NCBI GenBank assembly: GCA_030024085.1
Contig: JASEJE010000019.1
Coordinates: 1 to 64,000, forward strand
Reading direction: 5' to 3'
DNA: 64,000 nucleotides
Source of the DNA: Bacillota bacterium
GTDB lineage: Bacteria; Bacillota; SHA-98; UBA4971
The translations under genes were made by a program, and so were the position numbers. Under the pieces are notes generated by a model. The model did not search any database and had not been told where the DNA came from. It was given only the letters and a program-made list of their open reading frames with translations. Positions 27,729 to 37,883 of the stretch are shown in pieces. Positions within the stretch are counted from its first letter, which is position 1; the number at the start of each line of letters is the position of its first letter.

Positions 27729-29807
27729 GTGAACGAGTTCAAGCTGAGAACCGATCTGAAGCCCAAAGGCGACCAGCCCAGAGCCGCGCGGGAGCTTGCC
27801 GAAGGCGTAAGAGCCGGCTACAGGTGTCAGACGCTCCTCGGGGCAACGGGCACCGGGAAGACGTTCACGGATGCTCTCGTGATCCAGGAGGTGCAGAGGC
27901 CCACGCTGGTGATTGCCCACAACAAGACGCTCGCGGCGCAGCTTTGCAGCGAGTTCCGGGCGCTATTCCCCGACAACGCCGTCGAGTACTTTGTGAGCTA
28001 TTACGACTACTATCAGCCCGAGGCGTACATCCCTCAGACAGACACCTACATCGAGAAGGACTCATCGATCAACGACGAGATCGACCGGCTGCGCCATGCC
28101 GCGACGAGCGCCCTTTTCGAGCGGCGCGACGTGGTGATCGTGGCGAGTGTGTCGTGCATATACGGCCTGGGGTCGCCGGAGGACTACAAGGGCCTTACGG
28201 TCATGCTGCGCCGCGGCGGCGAGGCCGACAGGGACGCCGTCCTGCGGAAGCTGGTGAGCATCCAGTATGCCCGCAACGACATCGGGTTCACGCGGGGCAC
28301 TTTCAGGGTGCGGGGCGATGTGGTGGAGATAATCCCGGCCTATGGGGAAAACGCCATCAGGCTGGAGTTCTTCGGGGACCAGGTCGACCGCATCCTCGAA
28401 GTCGACGTGGTCACCGGCGAGGTGCTCCGGGAGAGGGACTTCGTAACCATCTTCCCGGCCACGCATTTCATCACAAGCGACGAGAAGCTCAAGGCCGCGC
28501 TGGCCAGCATCGAGCAGGAGCTGGACGAGCGCCTCGCCGAGCTGCGGTCCGCCGGGAAACTGCTCGAGGCTCAGAGGCTCGAGCAGCGGACCCGTTACGA
28601 CCTGGAGATGCTGGCCGAGGTGGGATACTGCCAGGGCATCGAGAACTACTCGCGCCATCTCACCGGGAGGCAGCCGGGCGAGCCGCCGGCCACGCTGCTC
28701 GATTACTTCCCCGACGACTTCCTGGTGATCATCGACGAGTCGCACGTGACGTTGCCTCAGTTGCATGCGATGTACGCAGGCGACAGGTCGCGCAAGGAGA
28801 GCCTCGTTGAGTACGGGTTCAGGCTGCCGTCGGCTTTCGACAACCGCCCGCTCACGTTCGAGGAGTTCGAGAGGCACGTAAACCAGGTCATCTTCGCGTC
28901 TGCGACGCCCGGACCCTACGAACTCCGCGTGAGCAGCCAGGTGGTAGAGCAGATCATACGCCCAACGGGGCTCGTCGACCCGGAGGTCGAGGTGCGCCCC
29001 GTGAGGAACCAGATAGACGACCTCCTCGCCGAGATACGAGCGCGCGTCGACGCCGGTGAGCGTGTCCTGGTCACGACCCTCACGAAGAAGATGGCCGAGG
29101 ACCTCACCGACTACCTGGTGGACGTCGGGGTGAAGGCACGCTACCTGCACTCGGAGATCGACACCCTGGAGCGCATGGAGATCCTGCGCGATCTCCGCCT
29201 GGGCGATTTCGACGTCCTCGTGGGGATCAACTTGCTCCGCGAGGGGCTCGACCTTCCCGAGGTATCACTTGTGGCCATCCTCGACGCAGACAAGGAGGGC
29301 TACCTGCGCTCCGAGACGTCGCTTATCCAGACGATCGGGCGGGCCGCGCGCAACATCCACGGCAAGGTGATCATGTATGCTGACACAATCACCCAGTCCA
29401 TGCGGCGCGCCATCGACGAGACCAACAGGCGGCGCAGGATCCAGATGGAGCACAACGAGCGCTTCGGCATAACCCCGGAGTCCGTCAAGAAGGCGGTCCA
29501 CGACATCGCGGAGTTCGCGAGGGCCGCCGAGGAGAGGCCCGCATACGGGGCTGCGGCCCGCGTCGCGGCCGGAGCCGGAGCCGCGGTCGGAGCTGGAGCT
29601 GGCGTTGGAGCTGGAGCCAGCGCCGGCGCGAGAGTCGCGCCCGGCGCGGAGATGGGCGGTGCGGAAGAGATGTCCCCGAAGGAGCTTGCGGCGCTCATCC
29701 GCACCCTCGAAGAGGAGATGCGCCGGGCAGCGCAGGCGCTCGAGTTCGAGCGCGCTGCGGAGCTGCGCGACAGGATCCGCGCCCTCAGGCGCCGGTTCGC
29801 GTCCTAA
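27729..29807 (+). CDS. uvrB: Excinuclease ABC subunit B
   Basis: DNA helicase-like subunit that verifies damage and loads UvrC. Walker [11 protein letters not shown], beta-hairpin [20 protein letters not shown], then helicase motifs ([12 protein letters not shown]) and the C-terminal UVR domain ([20 protein letters not shown]). About 40 residues of Ala/Gly/Val repeats ([20 protein letters not shown]) separate the helicase core from the UVR domain, made by a hexamer repeat at 29569-29635. The GTG at 27729 gives the standard VNEFKL start; its SD is rather distant. Heads uvrB-uvrA-uvrC. Confidence 0.95.
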   Translation: MNEFKLRTDLKPKGDQPRAARELAEGVRAGYRCQTLLGATGTGKTFTDALVIQEVQRPTLVIAHNKTLAAQLCSEFRALFPDNAVEYFVSYYDYYQPEAYIPQTDTYIEKDSSINDEIDRLRHAATSALFERRDVVIVASVSCIYGLGSPEDYKGLTVMLRRGGEADRDAVLRKLVSIQYARNDIGFTRGTFRVRGDVVEIIPAYGENAIRLEFFGDQVDRILEVDVVTGEVLRERDFVTIFPATHFITSDEKLKAALASIEQELDERLAELRSAGKLLEAQRLEQRTRYDLEMLAEVGYCQGIENYSRHLTGRQPGEPPATLLDYFPDDFLVIIDESHVTLPQLHAMYAGDRSRKESLVEYGFRLPSAFDNRPLTFEEFERHVNQVIFASATPGPYELRVSSQVVEQIIRPTGLVDPEVEVRPVRNQIDDLLAEIRARVDAGERVLVTTLTKKMAEDLTDYLVDVGVKARYLHSEIDTLERMEILRDLRLGDFDVLVGINLLREGLDLPEVSLVAILDADKEGYLRSETSLIQTIGRAARNIHGKVIMYADTITQSMRRAIDETNRRRRIQMEHNERFGITPESVKKAVHDIAEFARAAEERPAYGAAARVAAGAGAAVGAGAGVGAGASAGARVAPGAEMGGAEEMSPKELAALIRTLEEEMRRAAQALEFERAAELRDRIRALRRRFAS
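29569..29635. repeat. Hexanucleotide repeat (GGAGCY)n inside uvrB
   Basis: Runs of GGAGCC/GGAGCT-type hexamers code for the Gly-Ala insert between UvrB core and UVR domain. Confidence 0.85.
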
Positions 29808-29824
29808 GCGAGAGTATAGTGATG

Positions 29825-29884
29825 CTCCCGGTTTTTGGGAGGGGTTGCCGGTGACTCAAAGAGAGAGCGCAACACCGGCAACCC
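29825..29884 (+). repeat. Structured intergenic element, minimal copy B
   Basis: Between uvrB and uvrA. Hairpin CTCCC/GGGAG (29825-29841), then a perfect 12-bp stem GGGTTGCCGGTG (29842-29853) with CACCGGCAACCC (29873-29884) around a 19-nt loop. The inner stems of the longer copies are missing. It lies 30 bp before the uvrA start and has no U-tract. Confidence 0.85.
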
Positions 29885-29913
29885 ACCAAGTGTGTCTTTG
29901 GAGGAATTGCAGA

Positions 29914-32847
29914 GTGAGCAAGCAGCAGATAATCGTCAGGGGTGCGCGCCAGCACAACCTGAAGAACATAGAGGTCGCAATCCCCAGGGACAGGCTCGTG
30001 GTGATCACCGGCCTCTCCGGCTCGGGCAAGTCCTCCCTGGCCTTCGACACCATCTACGCCGAAGGCCAGCGCCGCTACGTGGAGTCGCTCTCCGCATACG
30101 CAAGGCAGTTCCTCGGCCAGATGGACAAGCCCGACGTGGACTACATCGAGGGACTGTCTCCCGCCATCGCCATCGACCAGAAGAGCGGGAGCCGGAACCC
30201 CAGGTCCACCGTGGGCACGGTCACTGAGATATACGACTACCTCCGACTACTCTTCGCCAGGATCGGGAGGCCCCACTGCCCGAAGTGCGGCAAACCCATC
30301 ACCCAGCAGACAGTGCAACAGATCGTCGATCAGGTCATGGCGCTCGGCGAGGGCACGAGGGTGCAGGTCCTCGCCCCGGTCATCCGTGGCAAGAAGGGCG
30401 AGCACAAAAAGGTGATCGAGGACGTGCGTAAGGAAGGCTTCGTCCGCGTCCGGATCAACGGCGAGGTACGAAGCGTGGACGAGGACATCCCTCTCGAGCG
30501 TTACAAGATCCACACCATAGAGATAGTCGTGGACCGCCTTGTGATACGTCCCGGCGTCGAGAACCGCCTCGCGGACTCCCTCGAGCTCGCCATGAGGCGC
30601 GGCGAAGGGATCGCTATCGTCAACGTGGTAGGCGGAGCAAGAGGCCACGTAGAGAGCCATAGCCAGAGCCGGAGCCAGGACCAGGACCAGGGCCAGGGCC
30701 AGGGCCACGGCCCCGACCGCAGCCCGGACCACGGACAGGACCTCGTCTTCAGCGAGAAGTTCGCGTGCCCAGACTGCGGGGTGAGCTTCGAGGAGCTTGC
30801 ACCAAGGATGTTCTCGTTCAACAGCCCCTACGGCGCGTGCCCGGAGTGCGCGGGTCTCGGCACCAGAGAGGAGATCGACCCCGAGCTCGTCCTTGACCTC
30901 GACAGGAGCATAGTCGAAGGCGGCATCGTGCCCTGGGAGAGATCGTGGCAGGGAACGCGCAGCGATTATTTCGCGCGCCGGGTCATGGCCGTATGCGAGC
31001 GGTTCGGCATAGACCCGTCCACACCGATCGGCCGCCTGCCTTCCGAACAACAGCGCGTGCTCCTCTACGGTGCCGGCAGAGAGCGGTTTCGATACCAGTA
31101 TCACAACTTCGAAGGCGAACTCGTCTGGCACGAAAGCCACTACGAGGGCGTCGTCCACTACCTCGAGCGCCGGTATAGGGAGGCCCACTCGGACGCGGCG
31201 CGCGAGGAAATACAGCAGTTCATCACGGCACGGCCGTGCCCTGCCTGCCGCGGCGCGCGCCTGAAACCCGAGAGCCTCGCCGTGAGAGTCGGCGGCAAGT
31301 CCATCATGGAGGTCACCGCCATGTCGTGTTCTGCGGCGAGGGAGTTCTTCGAGAGGCTCTCCCTGACCGAGCGCGAGACCACGATAGCAAGGCAGATCCT
31401 CAAGGAGATACGGGAGAGGCTGGGGTTTCTGGTGAACGTCGGCCTCGATTACCTGACCCTCGACAGAGCCGCGGGATCCCTTGCAGGCGGCGAGGCGCAG
31501 CGCATCCGGCTCGCCACGCAGATCGGGTCGAGCCTGGTCGGGGTCCTCTACATCCTGGACGAGCCAAGCATCGGGCTCCACCAGCGCGACAACAGGCGTC
31601 TCATCGACACCCTCATGCACCTGCGCGACCTGGGTAATACGGTGCTCGTAGTGGAACACGACGAGGAAACCATCCGCTCCGCGGACCACATCATAGACAT
31701 TGGGCCGGGGGCCGGCGCGGAAGGCGGGTATGTGGTCGCCTCGGGCACCATAGATGACATCATCGCCTGTGAGAAGTCCATCACCGGTCAGTATCTCGCG
31801 GGCAAGCGGCGCATCGTGGTGCCGCCGCGGCGCCGCCCGCCCAACGGGAAGTCGCTTGTCATAAGAGGCGCGCGCGAGCACAACCTGAAGAACATCGACG
31901 TGGAGATCCCGCTCGGGGTGTTCGTGTGCGTCACGGGGGTTTCGGGGTCAGGCAAGAGCACGCTCATAAACGAGATCCTCCACCGCAGGCTCGCGCACGA
32001 ACTGAACAGGGCCGCGGTGAAGCCCGGCGAGCACGATGCCGTCCTGGGCATCCAGCACCTCGACCGCGTCATCGACGTGGACCAGTCGCCCATCGGCCGG
32101 ACTCCGCGCTCGAACCCCGCGACATACACCGGGACGTTCGACCTGATACGCGAGACCTTCGCCCTCACCACCGAGGCCAGGGTGCGCGGGTACGGTCCGG
32201 GCAGGTTCAGCTTCAACGTGAAAGGCGGACGCTGCGAGGCGTGCAAGGGGGACGGCATCATCAAGATAGAGATGCACTTCCTCCCCGACGTCTACGTGCC
32301 ATGCGAGGTGTGCCGAGGAAAGCGGTACAACCGGGAGACACTTGAGATCAAGTATAGGGGAGCGAGCATCGCCGACGTGCTCGACATGCGGGTCGACGAG
32401 GCGCTCGAGTTCTTCAAGAACATCCCGAGGATCCGCCGCAAACTGGAGACCCTCAACGACGTCGGTCTCGGCTACGTCAAGCTGGGCCAGCCGGCCACGA
32501 CGCTCTCGGGCGGCGAAGCCCAGCGGGTCAAGCTTGCGACCGAGCTCAGCAGGCGGAGCAATGGGCGAACCCTCTATATCCTTGACGAGCCCACCACCGG
32601 GCTTCATTTCGCCGATATCGAGAAACTCCTCTCGGTGCTGGGCCGCCTCGTGGATGCCGGCGACACCGTGCTCGTCATCGAGCACAACCTCGATGTCATC
32701 AAGACCGCGGACTACATCATAGATCTCGGTCCGGAGGGCGGAGAGCGCGGCGGCACGGTCGTGGCGTGCGGCACCCCGGAGGAGGTCGCAAGGAACGAAA
32801 TGTCCTATACCGGGCAGTTCCTCAGGAAGGTGCTGGGTATATGCTGA
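29914..32847 (+). CDS. uvrA: Excinuclease ABC subunit A
   Basis: Dimeric damage-sensing ATPase, 977 residues. N-terminal cassette with Walker [21 protein letters not shown], zinc module CPKCGKPI..., second zinc site [16 protein letters not shown] and CPACRGARL; second cassette with [33 protein letters not shown] and signature [17 protein letters not shown]. An insert of about 30 residues ([20 protein letters not shown]) from a hexamer repeat interrupts the N-terminal half near residue 250. GTG start at 29914 with GGAGG nine bases before; frame upstream is spurious. Confidence 0.96.
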   Translation: MSKQQIIVRGARQHNLKNIEVAIPRDRLVVITGLSGSGKSSLAFDTIYAEGQRRYVESLSAYARQFLGQMDKPDVDYIEGLSPAIAIDQKSGSRNPRSTVGTVTEIYDYLRLLFARIGRPHCPKCGKPITQQTVQQIVDQVMALGEGTRVQVLAPVIRGKKGEHKKVIEDVRKEGFVRVRINGEVRSVDEDIPLERYKIHTIEIVVDRLVIRPGVENRLADSLELAMRRGEGIAIVNVVGGARGHVESHSQSRSQDQDQGQGQGHGPDRSPDHGQDLVFSEKFACPDCGVSFEELAPRMFSFNSPYGACPECAGLGTREEIDPELVLDLDRSIVEGGIVPWERSWQGTRSDYFARRVMAVCERFGIDPSTPIGRLPSEQQRVLLYGAGRERFRYQYHNFEGELVWHESHYEGVVHYLERRYREAHSDAAREEIQQFITARPCPACRGARLKPESLAVRVGGKSIMEVTAMSCSAAREFFERLSLTERETTIARQILKEIRERLGFLVNVGLDYLTLDRAAGSLAGGEAQRIRLATQIGSSLVGVLYILDEPSIGLHQRDNRRLIDTLMHLRDLGNTVLVVEHDEETIRSADHIIDIGPGAGAEGGYVVASGTIDDIIACEKSITGQYLAGKRRIVVPPRRRPPNGKSLVIRGAREHNLKNIDVEIPLGVFVCVTGVSGSGKSTLINEILHRRLAHELNRAAVKPGEHDAVLGIQHLDRVIDVDQSPIGRTPRSNPATYTGTFDLIRETFALTTEARVRGYGPGRFSFNVKGGRCEACKGDGIIKIEMHFLPDVYVPCEVCRGKRYNRETLEIKYRGASIADVLDMRVDEALEFFKNIPRIRRKLETLNDVGLGYVKLGQPATTLSGGEAQRVKLATELSRRSNGRTLYILDEPTTGLHFADIEKLLSVLGRLVDAGDTVLVIEHNLDVIKTADYIIDLGPEGGERGGTVVACGTPEEVARNEMSYTGQFLRKVLGIC
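30655..30740. repeat. Hexanucleotide repeat (RGCCAG/GACCAG)n inside uvrA
   Basis: About fourteen consecutive hexamers of the form NRCCNN (AGCCAG, GACCAG, GGCCAG) encode the Ser-Gln, Asp-Gln and Gly-Gln dipeptide insert of UvrA. Confidence 0.85.
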
Positions 32848-34880
32848 GTGACCAGACGCGCAGCAGGGGGTCGCTGGGCGTGCCTGCTGCGGCCGAGGGC
32901 GCGAGGGAGAGCCTTCAGGAGAGGGTGAAGGACCTCCCTGACAGGCCCGGGGTTTACATCATGAAAGACGCCTCGGGCCGCGTCATCTACGTCGGCAAGG
33001 CGTCGTCCCTCCGGAACAGGGTGCGCTCGTATTTCCAGTCGCCCGAGGGCCTCTCCGGCCGCACACGAGCGCTCGTCGGGCACATCGCCGATTTCGAGTA
33101 CGTGGTCACCGACTCCGAGGTCGAAGCGCTCATCCTCGAGAACACCCTCATCAAACGGCACCGGCCACGATACAACGTCCGTCTCAGAGACGACAAGACT
33201 TACCCGTTCATCAAGGTGACCCTGGCGGAGCCGTTCCCGAGGGTGATCGTCACCCGCAGGGTAGACCGGGACGGGTCGCGTTACTTCGGCCCTTACCCCA
33301 ACGTGAGCGGCATGCGCGACACTCTCGCCTTTCTGAAGCGGCTTTTCCCGGTGCGCGGATGTTCGAAGAAGATCACCGAGGAGTCGCGAGAGCGTCCGTG
33401 CCTCAACTACCATATCGGAAAGTGCCTGGGCCCGTGCGCAGGCGCGATAACCCGCGAGGCGTACGCCGAGATCGTGAAGCAGATCGTCCTGTTCCTGGAA
33501 GGCCGCCAGGACCGGCTCGTCCGGGAAATGAAGAGGAGCATGCAGGCAGCATCGGACCTCCTGGACTTCGAAGCCGCGGCGGCGCTCCGCGACAGGATAC
33601 GGGCCATGGAACGGGTCATGGAGCGCCAGAAGATGGTGCTCGAGTCGCGACAGGACATCGACGTAATAGGGTTCGCGCGGGACGAGGACGGGGCGGAGGC
33701 ATGCGTGCAGGTGTTCTTCGTTCGCGGCGGCAAGCTCGTGGGGCGCGAGCGGTTCTTCATGGCGAATTCCGACGGCACGCCCGACGCAGAGATGGCGGCG
33801 GCTTTCATCAAGCAGTACTATGCCGCGGCTTCGTTCGTGCCCCGCGAAATCGTGGTGCAGGCCGGCCTCGCCGCCGACGACGCCGAATCTGTCGCCTCGT
33901 GGCTCAGCGCCCTTCGGGGCTCGAAGGTGCGCATCACCGTGCCGCAGCGCGGCGAGAAGAAGCGCCTCGTAGACATGGTGCGCGACAACGCCAGGCTCGG
34001 CCTCGAGGAAGCCCGGGCACGCGCCATGCGCGCCGCCGAGATGGAGGAGGGCGCCCTCGCAGAACTTCAGGAGACGCTGGAGCTTCCGAGGCTGCCGCGC
34101 CGGATAGAGGCGTTCGACATATCCACCATCCAGGGGACCGACGCGGTCGGGTCGATGGTGGTGTTCGAGGGCGGACGTCCGCTCAAATCCGCATACAAGC
34201 GGTTCAAGATCAAAACCGTGGAGGGGCAGGACGACTTCGCCATGATGCGCGAGGTGGTTGGGAGGCGATGCCGAAGAGCGCTGCACGAAGGACAACGACA
34301 ACGCCCGGCGACCACCGCCGCGCCCGGCGGCGCTGGTGTGGCTTGTCCCCCCACCGAAAGCGAAGAACGAGAAGCGGGCGCGCCGGACCTGCCGGATGGG
34401 CAGCGTGCCGAAGGTGCGAAGTGTGCGCAAGCGCAGGGCGCACTGCCTGACCTGATACTGATCGACGGCGGAAAGGGCCAGCTCAACGCGGCCCTCGAGG
34501 CGCTGCGGGAGTGCGGCCTGGCCGAAAAGGTCCCGGCTGCCGGCCTTGCCAAGGAGCAGGAACTCGTGTTCCTCGAGAACAGGCCCGACCCCATCGCCCT
34601 ACCCAGGGACTCAAAGGCCCTCTTCCTCCTCCAGCGCGTGCGCGACGAGGCCCACAGGTTCGCCGTGTCCTACCATCGCCAGCTCCGGACCAAGCGCGCG
34701 ACCCTGTCCATGCTCGAGGAGATCCCCGGCATCGGGGAAAAGCGTATCAAGGCCCTCATCACGGCGTTCCGCTCAGTGCGCGCCATGCGCGAGGCGAGCG
34801 TCGAGGACCTGGCGAAGGTCCCCGGCATGACGCGCAGCGCCGCCGCGCGGGTGAAAGAAGCCCTGGGCTCGTCGCCCTAA
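32841..34880 (+). CDS. uvrC: Excinuclease ABC subunit C
   Basis: Dual nuclease of nucleotide excision repair, 679 residues. GIY-YIG domain ([20 protein letters not shown]), UVR motif ([18 protein letters not shown]), RNase H-like 5' nuclease ([35 protein letters not shown]) and tandem helix-hairpin-helix end ([13 protein letters not shown]). About 50 extra residues ([17 protein letters not shown]...) separate [13 protein letters not shown] from [10 protein letters not shown], which normally almost adjoin. The ATG at 32841 overlaps the uvrA stop by 7 bases with AAGGTG upstream. The TAA stop is the first part of the repeat element that follows. Confidence 0.95.
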   Translation: MLSDQTRSRGSLGVPAAAEGARESLQERVKDLPDRPGVYIMKDASGRVIYVGKASSLRNRVRSYFQSPEGLSGRTRALVGHIADFEYVVTDSEVEALILENTLIKRHRPRYNVRLRDDKTYPFIKVTLAEPFPRVIVTRRVDRDGSRYFGPYPNVSGMRDTLAFLKRLFPVRGCSKKITEESRERPCLNYHIGKCLGPCAGAITREAYAEIVKQIVLFLEGRQDRLVREMKRSMQAASDLLDFEAAAALRDRIRAMERVMERQKMVLESRQDIDVIGFARDEDGAEACVQVFFVRGGKLVGRERFFMANSDGTPDAEMAAAFIKQYYAAASFVPREIVVQAGLAADDAESVASWLSALRGSKVRITVPQRGEKKRLVDMVRDNARLGLEEARARAMRAAEMEEGALAELQETLELPRLPRRIEAFDISTIQGTDAVGSMVVFEGGRPLKSAYKRFKIKTVEGQDDFAMMREVVGRRCRRALHEGQRQRPATTAAPGGAGVACPPTESEEREAGAPDLPDGQRAEGAKCAQAQGALPDLILIDGGKGQLNAALEALRECGLAEKVPAAGLAKEQELVFLENRPDPIALPRDSKALFLLQRVRDEAHRFAVSYHRQLRTKRATLSMLEEIPGIGEKRIKALITAFRSVRAMREASVEDLAKVPGMTRSAAARVKEALGSSP

Positions 34881-35087
34881 GTATGGCGCCACAAGTTTTC
34901 GCCACTTTTCTTGAGGGTGTCAGGGTTGCCGGTGCTTGCACGACGGGGCGTCGAGAATTTGGCTGGCCCGCGCGCCAAATTCGAACGAGGCGCGCCGCGA
35001 GCGCGCCGTCCCCGGAGTGCAACACCGGCAACCCTGGAGATCCCCTGCACGCTGAAAAGCAGCGCGGATTTCTGGCGATCTACTTAG
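34877..35087 (+). repeat. Structured intergenic element, full-length copy C with terminal inverted repeats
   Basis: Ends CTAAGTATGGCGCCACAAG and, inverted, CTAAGTAGATCGCCAGAAA form imperfect terminal inverted repeats, continuing into CGCCACTTTTC and CGCTGCTTTTC. Inside, GGGTTGCCGGTG (34923-34934) pairs with CACCGGCAACCC (35023-35034); inner stems are GAATTTGGC with GCCAAATTC and GGCGCGC/GCGCGCC around CGCGA. The left terminus begins at the uvrC stop codon. No open frame. Confidence 0.85.
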
Positions 35088-35204
35088 CCTCAGCAAGCCG
35101 ACGAGAATGAACCTAAACGGACCTGAACATATAGGGTATGGGAGGAACGTGCCTGCCCTCCAGTGTATACATTCTGTGCATAATCCTGCGGGAGGGTGAG
35201 TGGT

Positions 35205-36293
35205 GTGGTGACCATTTCCGTTATCAAGGCTGACACGGGAGGGTTTGTCGGGCACACCTCGGTCCACCCCGACGCGCTCCGTCGGGCCGAGGAGATCCTC
35301 GCGCCACAGAAGGGGCCGCTGCTCATCGACTATCGGGTGGCGCACGTGGGCGACGACATCGCGCTCGTAATGACCCATGCCAGAGGGGTCGAGAACGAGG
35401 ACATCCACCGCCTGGCCTGGGACGTCTTCCAGGGCACGACGGCGGTGGCGAAGGGGCTGAAGCTTTACGGCGCCGGGCAGGACCTCCTCGGGGATTCGTT
35501 CTCCGGCACCGTAAGGGGGCTCGGGCCGGGGTACGCGGAGATGGCCTTCGAGGAAAGGCCAAGCGAGCCCGTGATAGTCTTCCTCGCTGACAAGACGAGC
35601 CCCGGGGCCTGGAACCTGCCGATCTACCGCATGTTCGCCGATCCGTTCACCACGCCTGGCCTTGTCATCGACCCGAAGATGCACAGCGGGTTCGTGTTCG
35701 AGGTGCTCGACCTCATCGGAAACCGCGTCGCCAGGTTCTCGTGTCCAGAGGAGGCATACGACCTGCTCCTCTTCATCGGGGCACCGTCCAGGTACGTCAT
35801 ACGCCGCGTGCTTGCAAAGTCAGGCGAAGAGCCGGCGTGCGCCACGTCCACCCAGAGGCTGAGCCTGATGGCCGGACGTTACGTGGGAAAGGACGACCCT
35901 GTCATGATCGTGCGCTGCCAGAGCGGCCTCCCTGCGGTCGGCGAGGCCCTCGAGCCTTTTGCCCGCCCAATGCTCGTCGCCGGCTGGATGCGTGGGTCGC
36001 ACTACGGCCCGCTCATGCCCGTGTCTGTTGAAGACGCCACCCCCAGCAGGTTCGATGGACCGCCCAGAGTGGTCGCGCTCGGGTTCCAGATCGCTGGCGG
36101 CAGACTCGTCGGCCCAAGGGACCTCTTCGCCGACCCGGCCTTCGACGCCGCCCGCCGCGCAGCGCTCGAGCTTGCCGACACAATGCGCTCGCTGGGGCCT
36201 TTCGAGCCGCACAGGCTGCCGCTGGACGAAATGGAATACACGACCATGCCCGAGGTTCTCAAACGGGTGGAGAAGCGTTTCGCCAGTGTGTAG
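35205..36293 (+). CDS. fbp: Fructose-1,6-bisphosphate aldolase/phosphatase (archaeal type)
   Basis: Bifunctional gluconeogenic enzyme that condenses triose phosphates and dephosphorylates the product, typical of archaea and deep-branching, often thermophilic, bacteria. Family features seen: start VTISVIKADTGGFVGHTSVH, metal region LLIDYRVAHVGDDIALVMTH, YGAGQDLLGDSFSGTVRGLG, FEERPSEPVIVFLADKTSPG AWNLP, and MRGSHYGPLMPVS. 362 residues. GGAGG at 35191-35195 places the start at the GTG at 35205. Its presence implies one-enzyme gluconeogenesis to fructose-6-P, which glmS also uses. Confidence 0.93.
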   Translation: MVTISVIKADTGGFVGHTSVHPDALRRAEEILAPQKGPLLIDYRVAHVGDDIALVMTHARGVENEDIHRLAWDVFQGTTAVAKGLKLYGAGQDLLGDSFSGTVRGLGPGYAEMAFEERPSEPVIVFLADKTSPGAWNLPIYRMFADPFTTPGLVIDPKMHSGFVFEVLDLIGNRVARFSCPEEAYDLLLFIGAPSRYVIRRVLAKSGEEPACATSTQRLSLMAGRYVGKDDPVMIVRCQSGLPAVGEALEPFARPMLVAGWMRGSHYGPLMPVSVEDATPSRFDGPPRVVALGFQIAGGRLVGPRDLFADPAFDAARRAALELADTMRSLGPFEPHRLPLDEMEYTTMPEVLKRVEKRFASV

Positions 36294-36322
36294 GCCCGGC
36301 CGCAGGGAGATCAAGAGATGTT

Positions 36323-36437
36323 GGGGTTGCCGGTGCTTGCTAGGGCGGGGCGCCAGGAATTTGGCTAGCCAGTGCGCCAGATTCCAGCGAGGCGCGTCGC
36401 AAGCGCGCCGTCCCGGGCGGGCAACGCCGGCAACCCC
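36323..36437 (+). repeat. Structured intergenic element, copy D
   Basis: Outer stem GGGGTTGCCGG (36323-36333) with CCGGCAACCCC (36427-36437). Inner stem GGAATTTGGC with GCCAGATTCC keeps pairing through a G-T wobble; the third stem is GGCGCGT/AGCGCGCC. The right flank continues GGAGAGGACG..CGCTGAAA, like copy C. It lies between two convergent genes. Confidence 0.85.
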
Positions 36438-36471
36438 GGAGAGGACGTACGCGCTGAAACAAGGGCTTTGC

Positions 36472-37785
36472 TCATCTTCTCCGGAGCCACCTCGCAAGCG
36501 GGCCTTCGACGCCGGCCGAGGGAATGCTGACGTGGGCCTCGTCGCCCGGACCAGGCACCGGGATGATGCCGATCCTGTCCACGTCGCCCGGGATGGACCT
36601 CGTGAAGCGCATCCGCTCAGCGCCGCCCGGCCCGGCGCCGTGCCCACTGCCCGGCCCACCGCCGTATCCTCCGTCCGCGGCGCCCGCCTCACGCTCAGCC
36701 TCTATGTAAAACCATGGCGGTGACCCGTTCATCGCGTCGAGCAGGTCCGCTGTGGTCCTCACTGGCTGACCGTTCACCGCGGTGATGATGTCCCCGCTAC
36801 GAAAGCCAGCCCGCGCCGCCGCGGAACGCGGCACCACGTCGAGCACCTTCAGACCGCGTGGGGAAGGCACATAGACCGCCTCCGACCGGGTCTCGGCACG
36901 CCTGCCCGCCGCTATCACCATCTCGTGCCCCAGGGGCGAGAAGAGAGCAGCAAGCCAGCGCACCCACGGATAGACGGACGCGCCGAGCGCCAGCGCCAGC
37001 AATACCACGCTGAACGCCATGAGATTGCGCGCCGTCCGGGCGCTCCTCTCCCGCGGTGCCCGCGCCACGGCGAAATCGCCATACCCCAGGGCCGCAGGCA
37101 GAGCGAACATGGCGAAAAGCAGCTCGTGTCCTTCGGGCACGACGATGCTCGGCTTGATGAGAGGCCACCAGTCCGGCATGCTTATGAGGCTTCGGGATAT
37201 GCTTTCGAGCTCGCTCAAGCGAGGCGTGAGCAACATCATGCCCACGAGCGGTATCGGCCAGAACTTCTGCAGGAGGAAACCGCCCACCACCTTCCCATCA
37301 CGCGCCTTCATGTACAGAGGCAGCGCCCCCTGCTCCCCGGTGCCCCAGATGAGAAGGCTCTCCATGAGGTGCAGCACGGCCACGAGGATCATGATCTCAG
37401 GTATCCCTACCTTCGGCACGCCGAAGATCAGGTTCGAGAGGGCCAGGATGCCCCCGGCGTACGAGAAGCAGAGGAACCTCGGATCGATGAGCATGAGCGC
37501 CAGGGCGACGGGTAGTAGAAACGCAACTCCCGCACCCGTCACGGTGACGCCCACAAATACGAAGATGAGGCTTGCGACGAACCCCGCCGCCGCCCCTAGG
37601 AGAAGCGACGTGAGAACAAGGGAGGTCGGGGACTCGGTGGCCTGGCCGAAGACGCGGTGCTCAATCCTGGCTATGCGTGCGTACTGCATCGCCACCAGCA
37701 CGACCACCATCCAGAAAGCGGGATGCAAAAGCACCTGCGGGATCAACATGAGGATGGTCACGATCACCTTGCCGAAAGGAAACAT
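36472..37785 (-). CDS. MinJ-like multi-pass membrane protein with C-terminal PDZ domain
   Basis: 437 residues: about eight membrane helices (from VIVTILMLIPQVLL to LMAFSVVLLALALG) and a PDZ domain near 320-375 (VPRSAAARAGFRSGDIITAV NGQPV). A Gly-rich loop (GGYGGGPGSGHGAGPGG) and an arginine end follow. In Bacillus the gene beside ctpB and ftsEX is minJ (yvjD), a division-topology protein of this layout; synteny and architecture support that assignment but the sequence alone does not prove it. ATG at 37785 with GGGAG eight bases before. Confidence 0.75.
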   Translation of the reverse strand: MFPFGKVIVTILMLIPQVLLHPAFWMVVVLVAMQYARIARIEHRVFGQATESPTSLVLTSLLLGAAAGFVASLIFVFVGVTVTGAGVAFLLPVALALMLIDPRFLCFSYAGGILALSNLIFGVPKVGIPEIMILVAVLHLMESLLIWGTGEQGALPLYMKARDGKVVGGFLLQKFWPIPLVGMMLLTPRLSELESISRSLISMPDWWPLIKPSIVVPEGHELLFAMFALPAALGYGDFAVARAPRERSARTARNLMAFSVVLLALALGASVYPWVRWLAALFSPLGHEMVIAAGRRAETRSEAVYVPSPRGLKVLDVVPRSAAARAGFRSGDIITAVNGQPVRTTADLLDAMNGSPPWFYIEAEREAGAADGGYGGGPGSGHGAGPGGAERMRFTRSIPGDVDRIGIIPVPGPGDEAHVSIPSAGVEGPLARWLRRR

Positions 37786-37819
37786 CCAGGCCACTCCCTG
37801 CGTGCGCGCAAATCGGACG

Positions 37820-37849
37820 GTTCAAGACCAGTCGTTCAAGACCATTATA
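37820..37849 (-). promoter_or_regulatory. TATAAT plus direct repeats before the MinJ-like gene
   Basis: Minus strand: TATAAT (37844-37849) followed by two copies of GGTCTTGAAC, 14 bp apart. No good -35 is visible. The repeats cover the expected transcription start, as an operator would. Confidence 0.4.
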
Positions 37850-37883
37850 CGCCGCTCTGCAAGTCCCGTTGCCGAAGACTGCC

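Noticed and set aside
27729-27750. LexA/SOS box near uvrB (GAACGAGTTC)
   Set aside because: The half-sites are separated by 2 bases, not 4, and lie inside the coding start; no proper GAAC-N4-GTTC was found upstream.
29825-29884. Rho-independent terminator between uvrB and uvrA
   Set aside because: The 12-bp hairpin has no following T-tract and is one copy of a dispersed repeat; uvrA is probably still in the operon.
30247-31881. 544-codon open frame antisense to uvrA
   Set aside because: High G+C content produces long antisense frames; this one has no SD or domain and lies wholly inside a certain gene. The same holds for antisense frames in glmS, secA and uvrB/uvrC.
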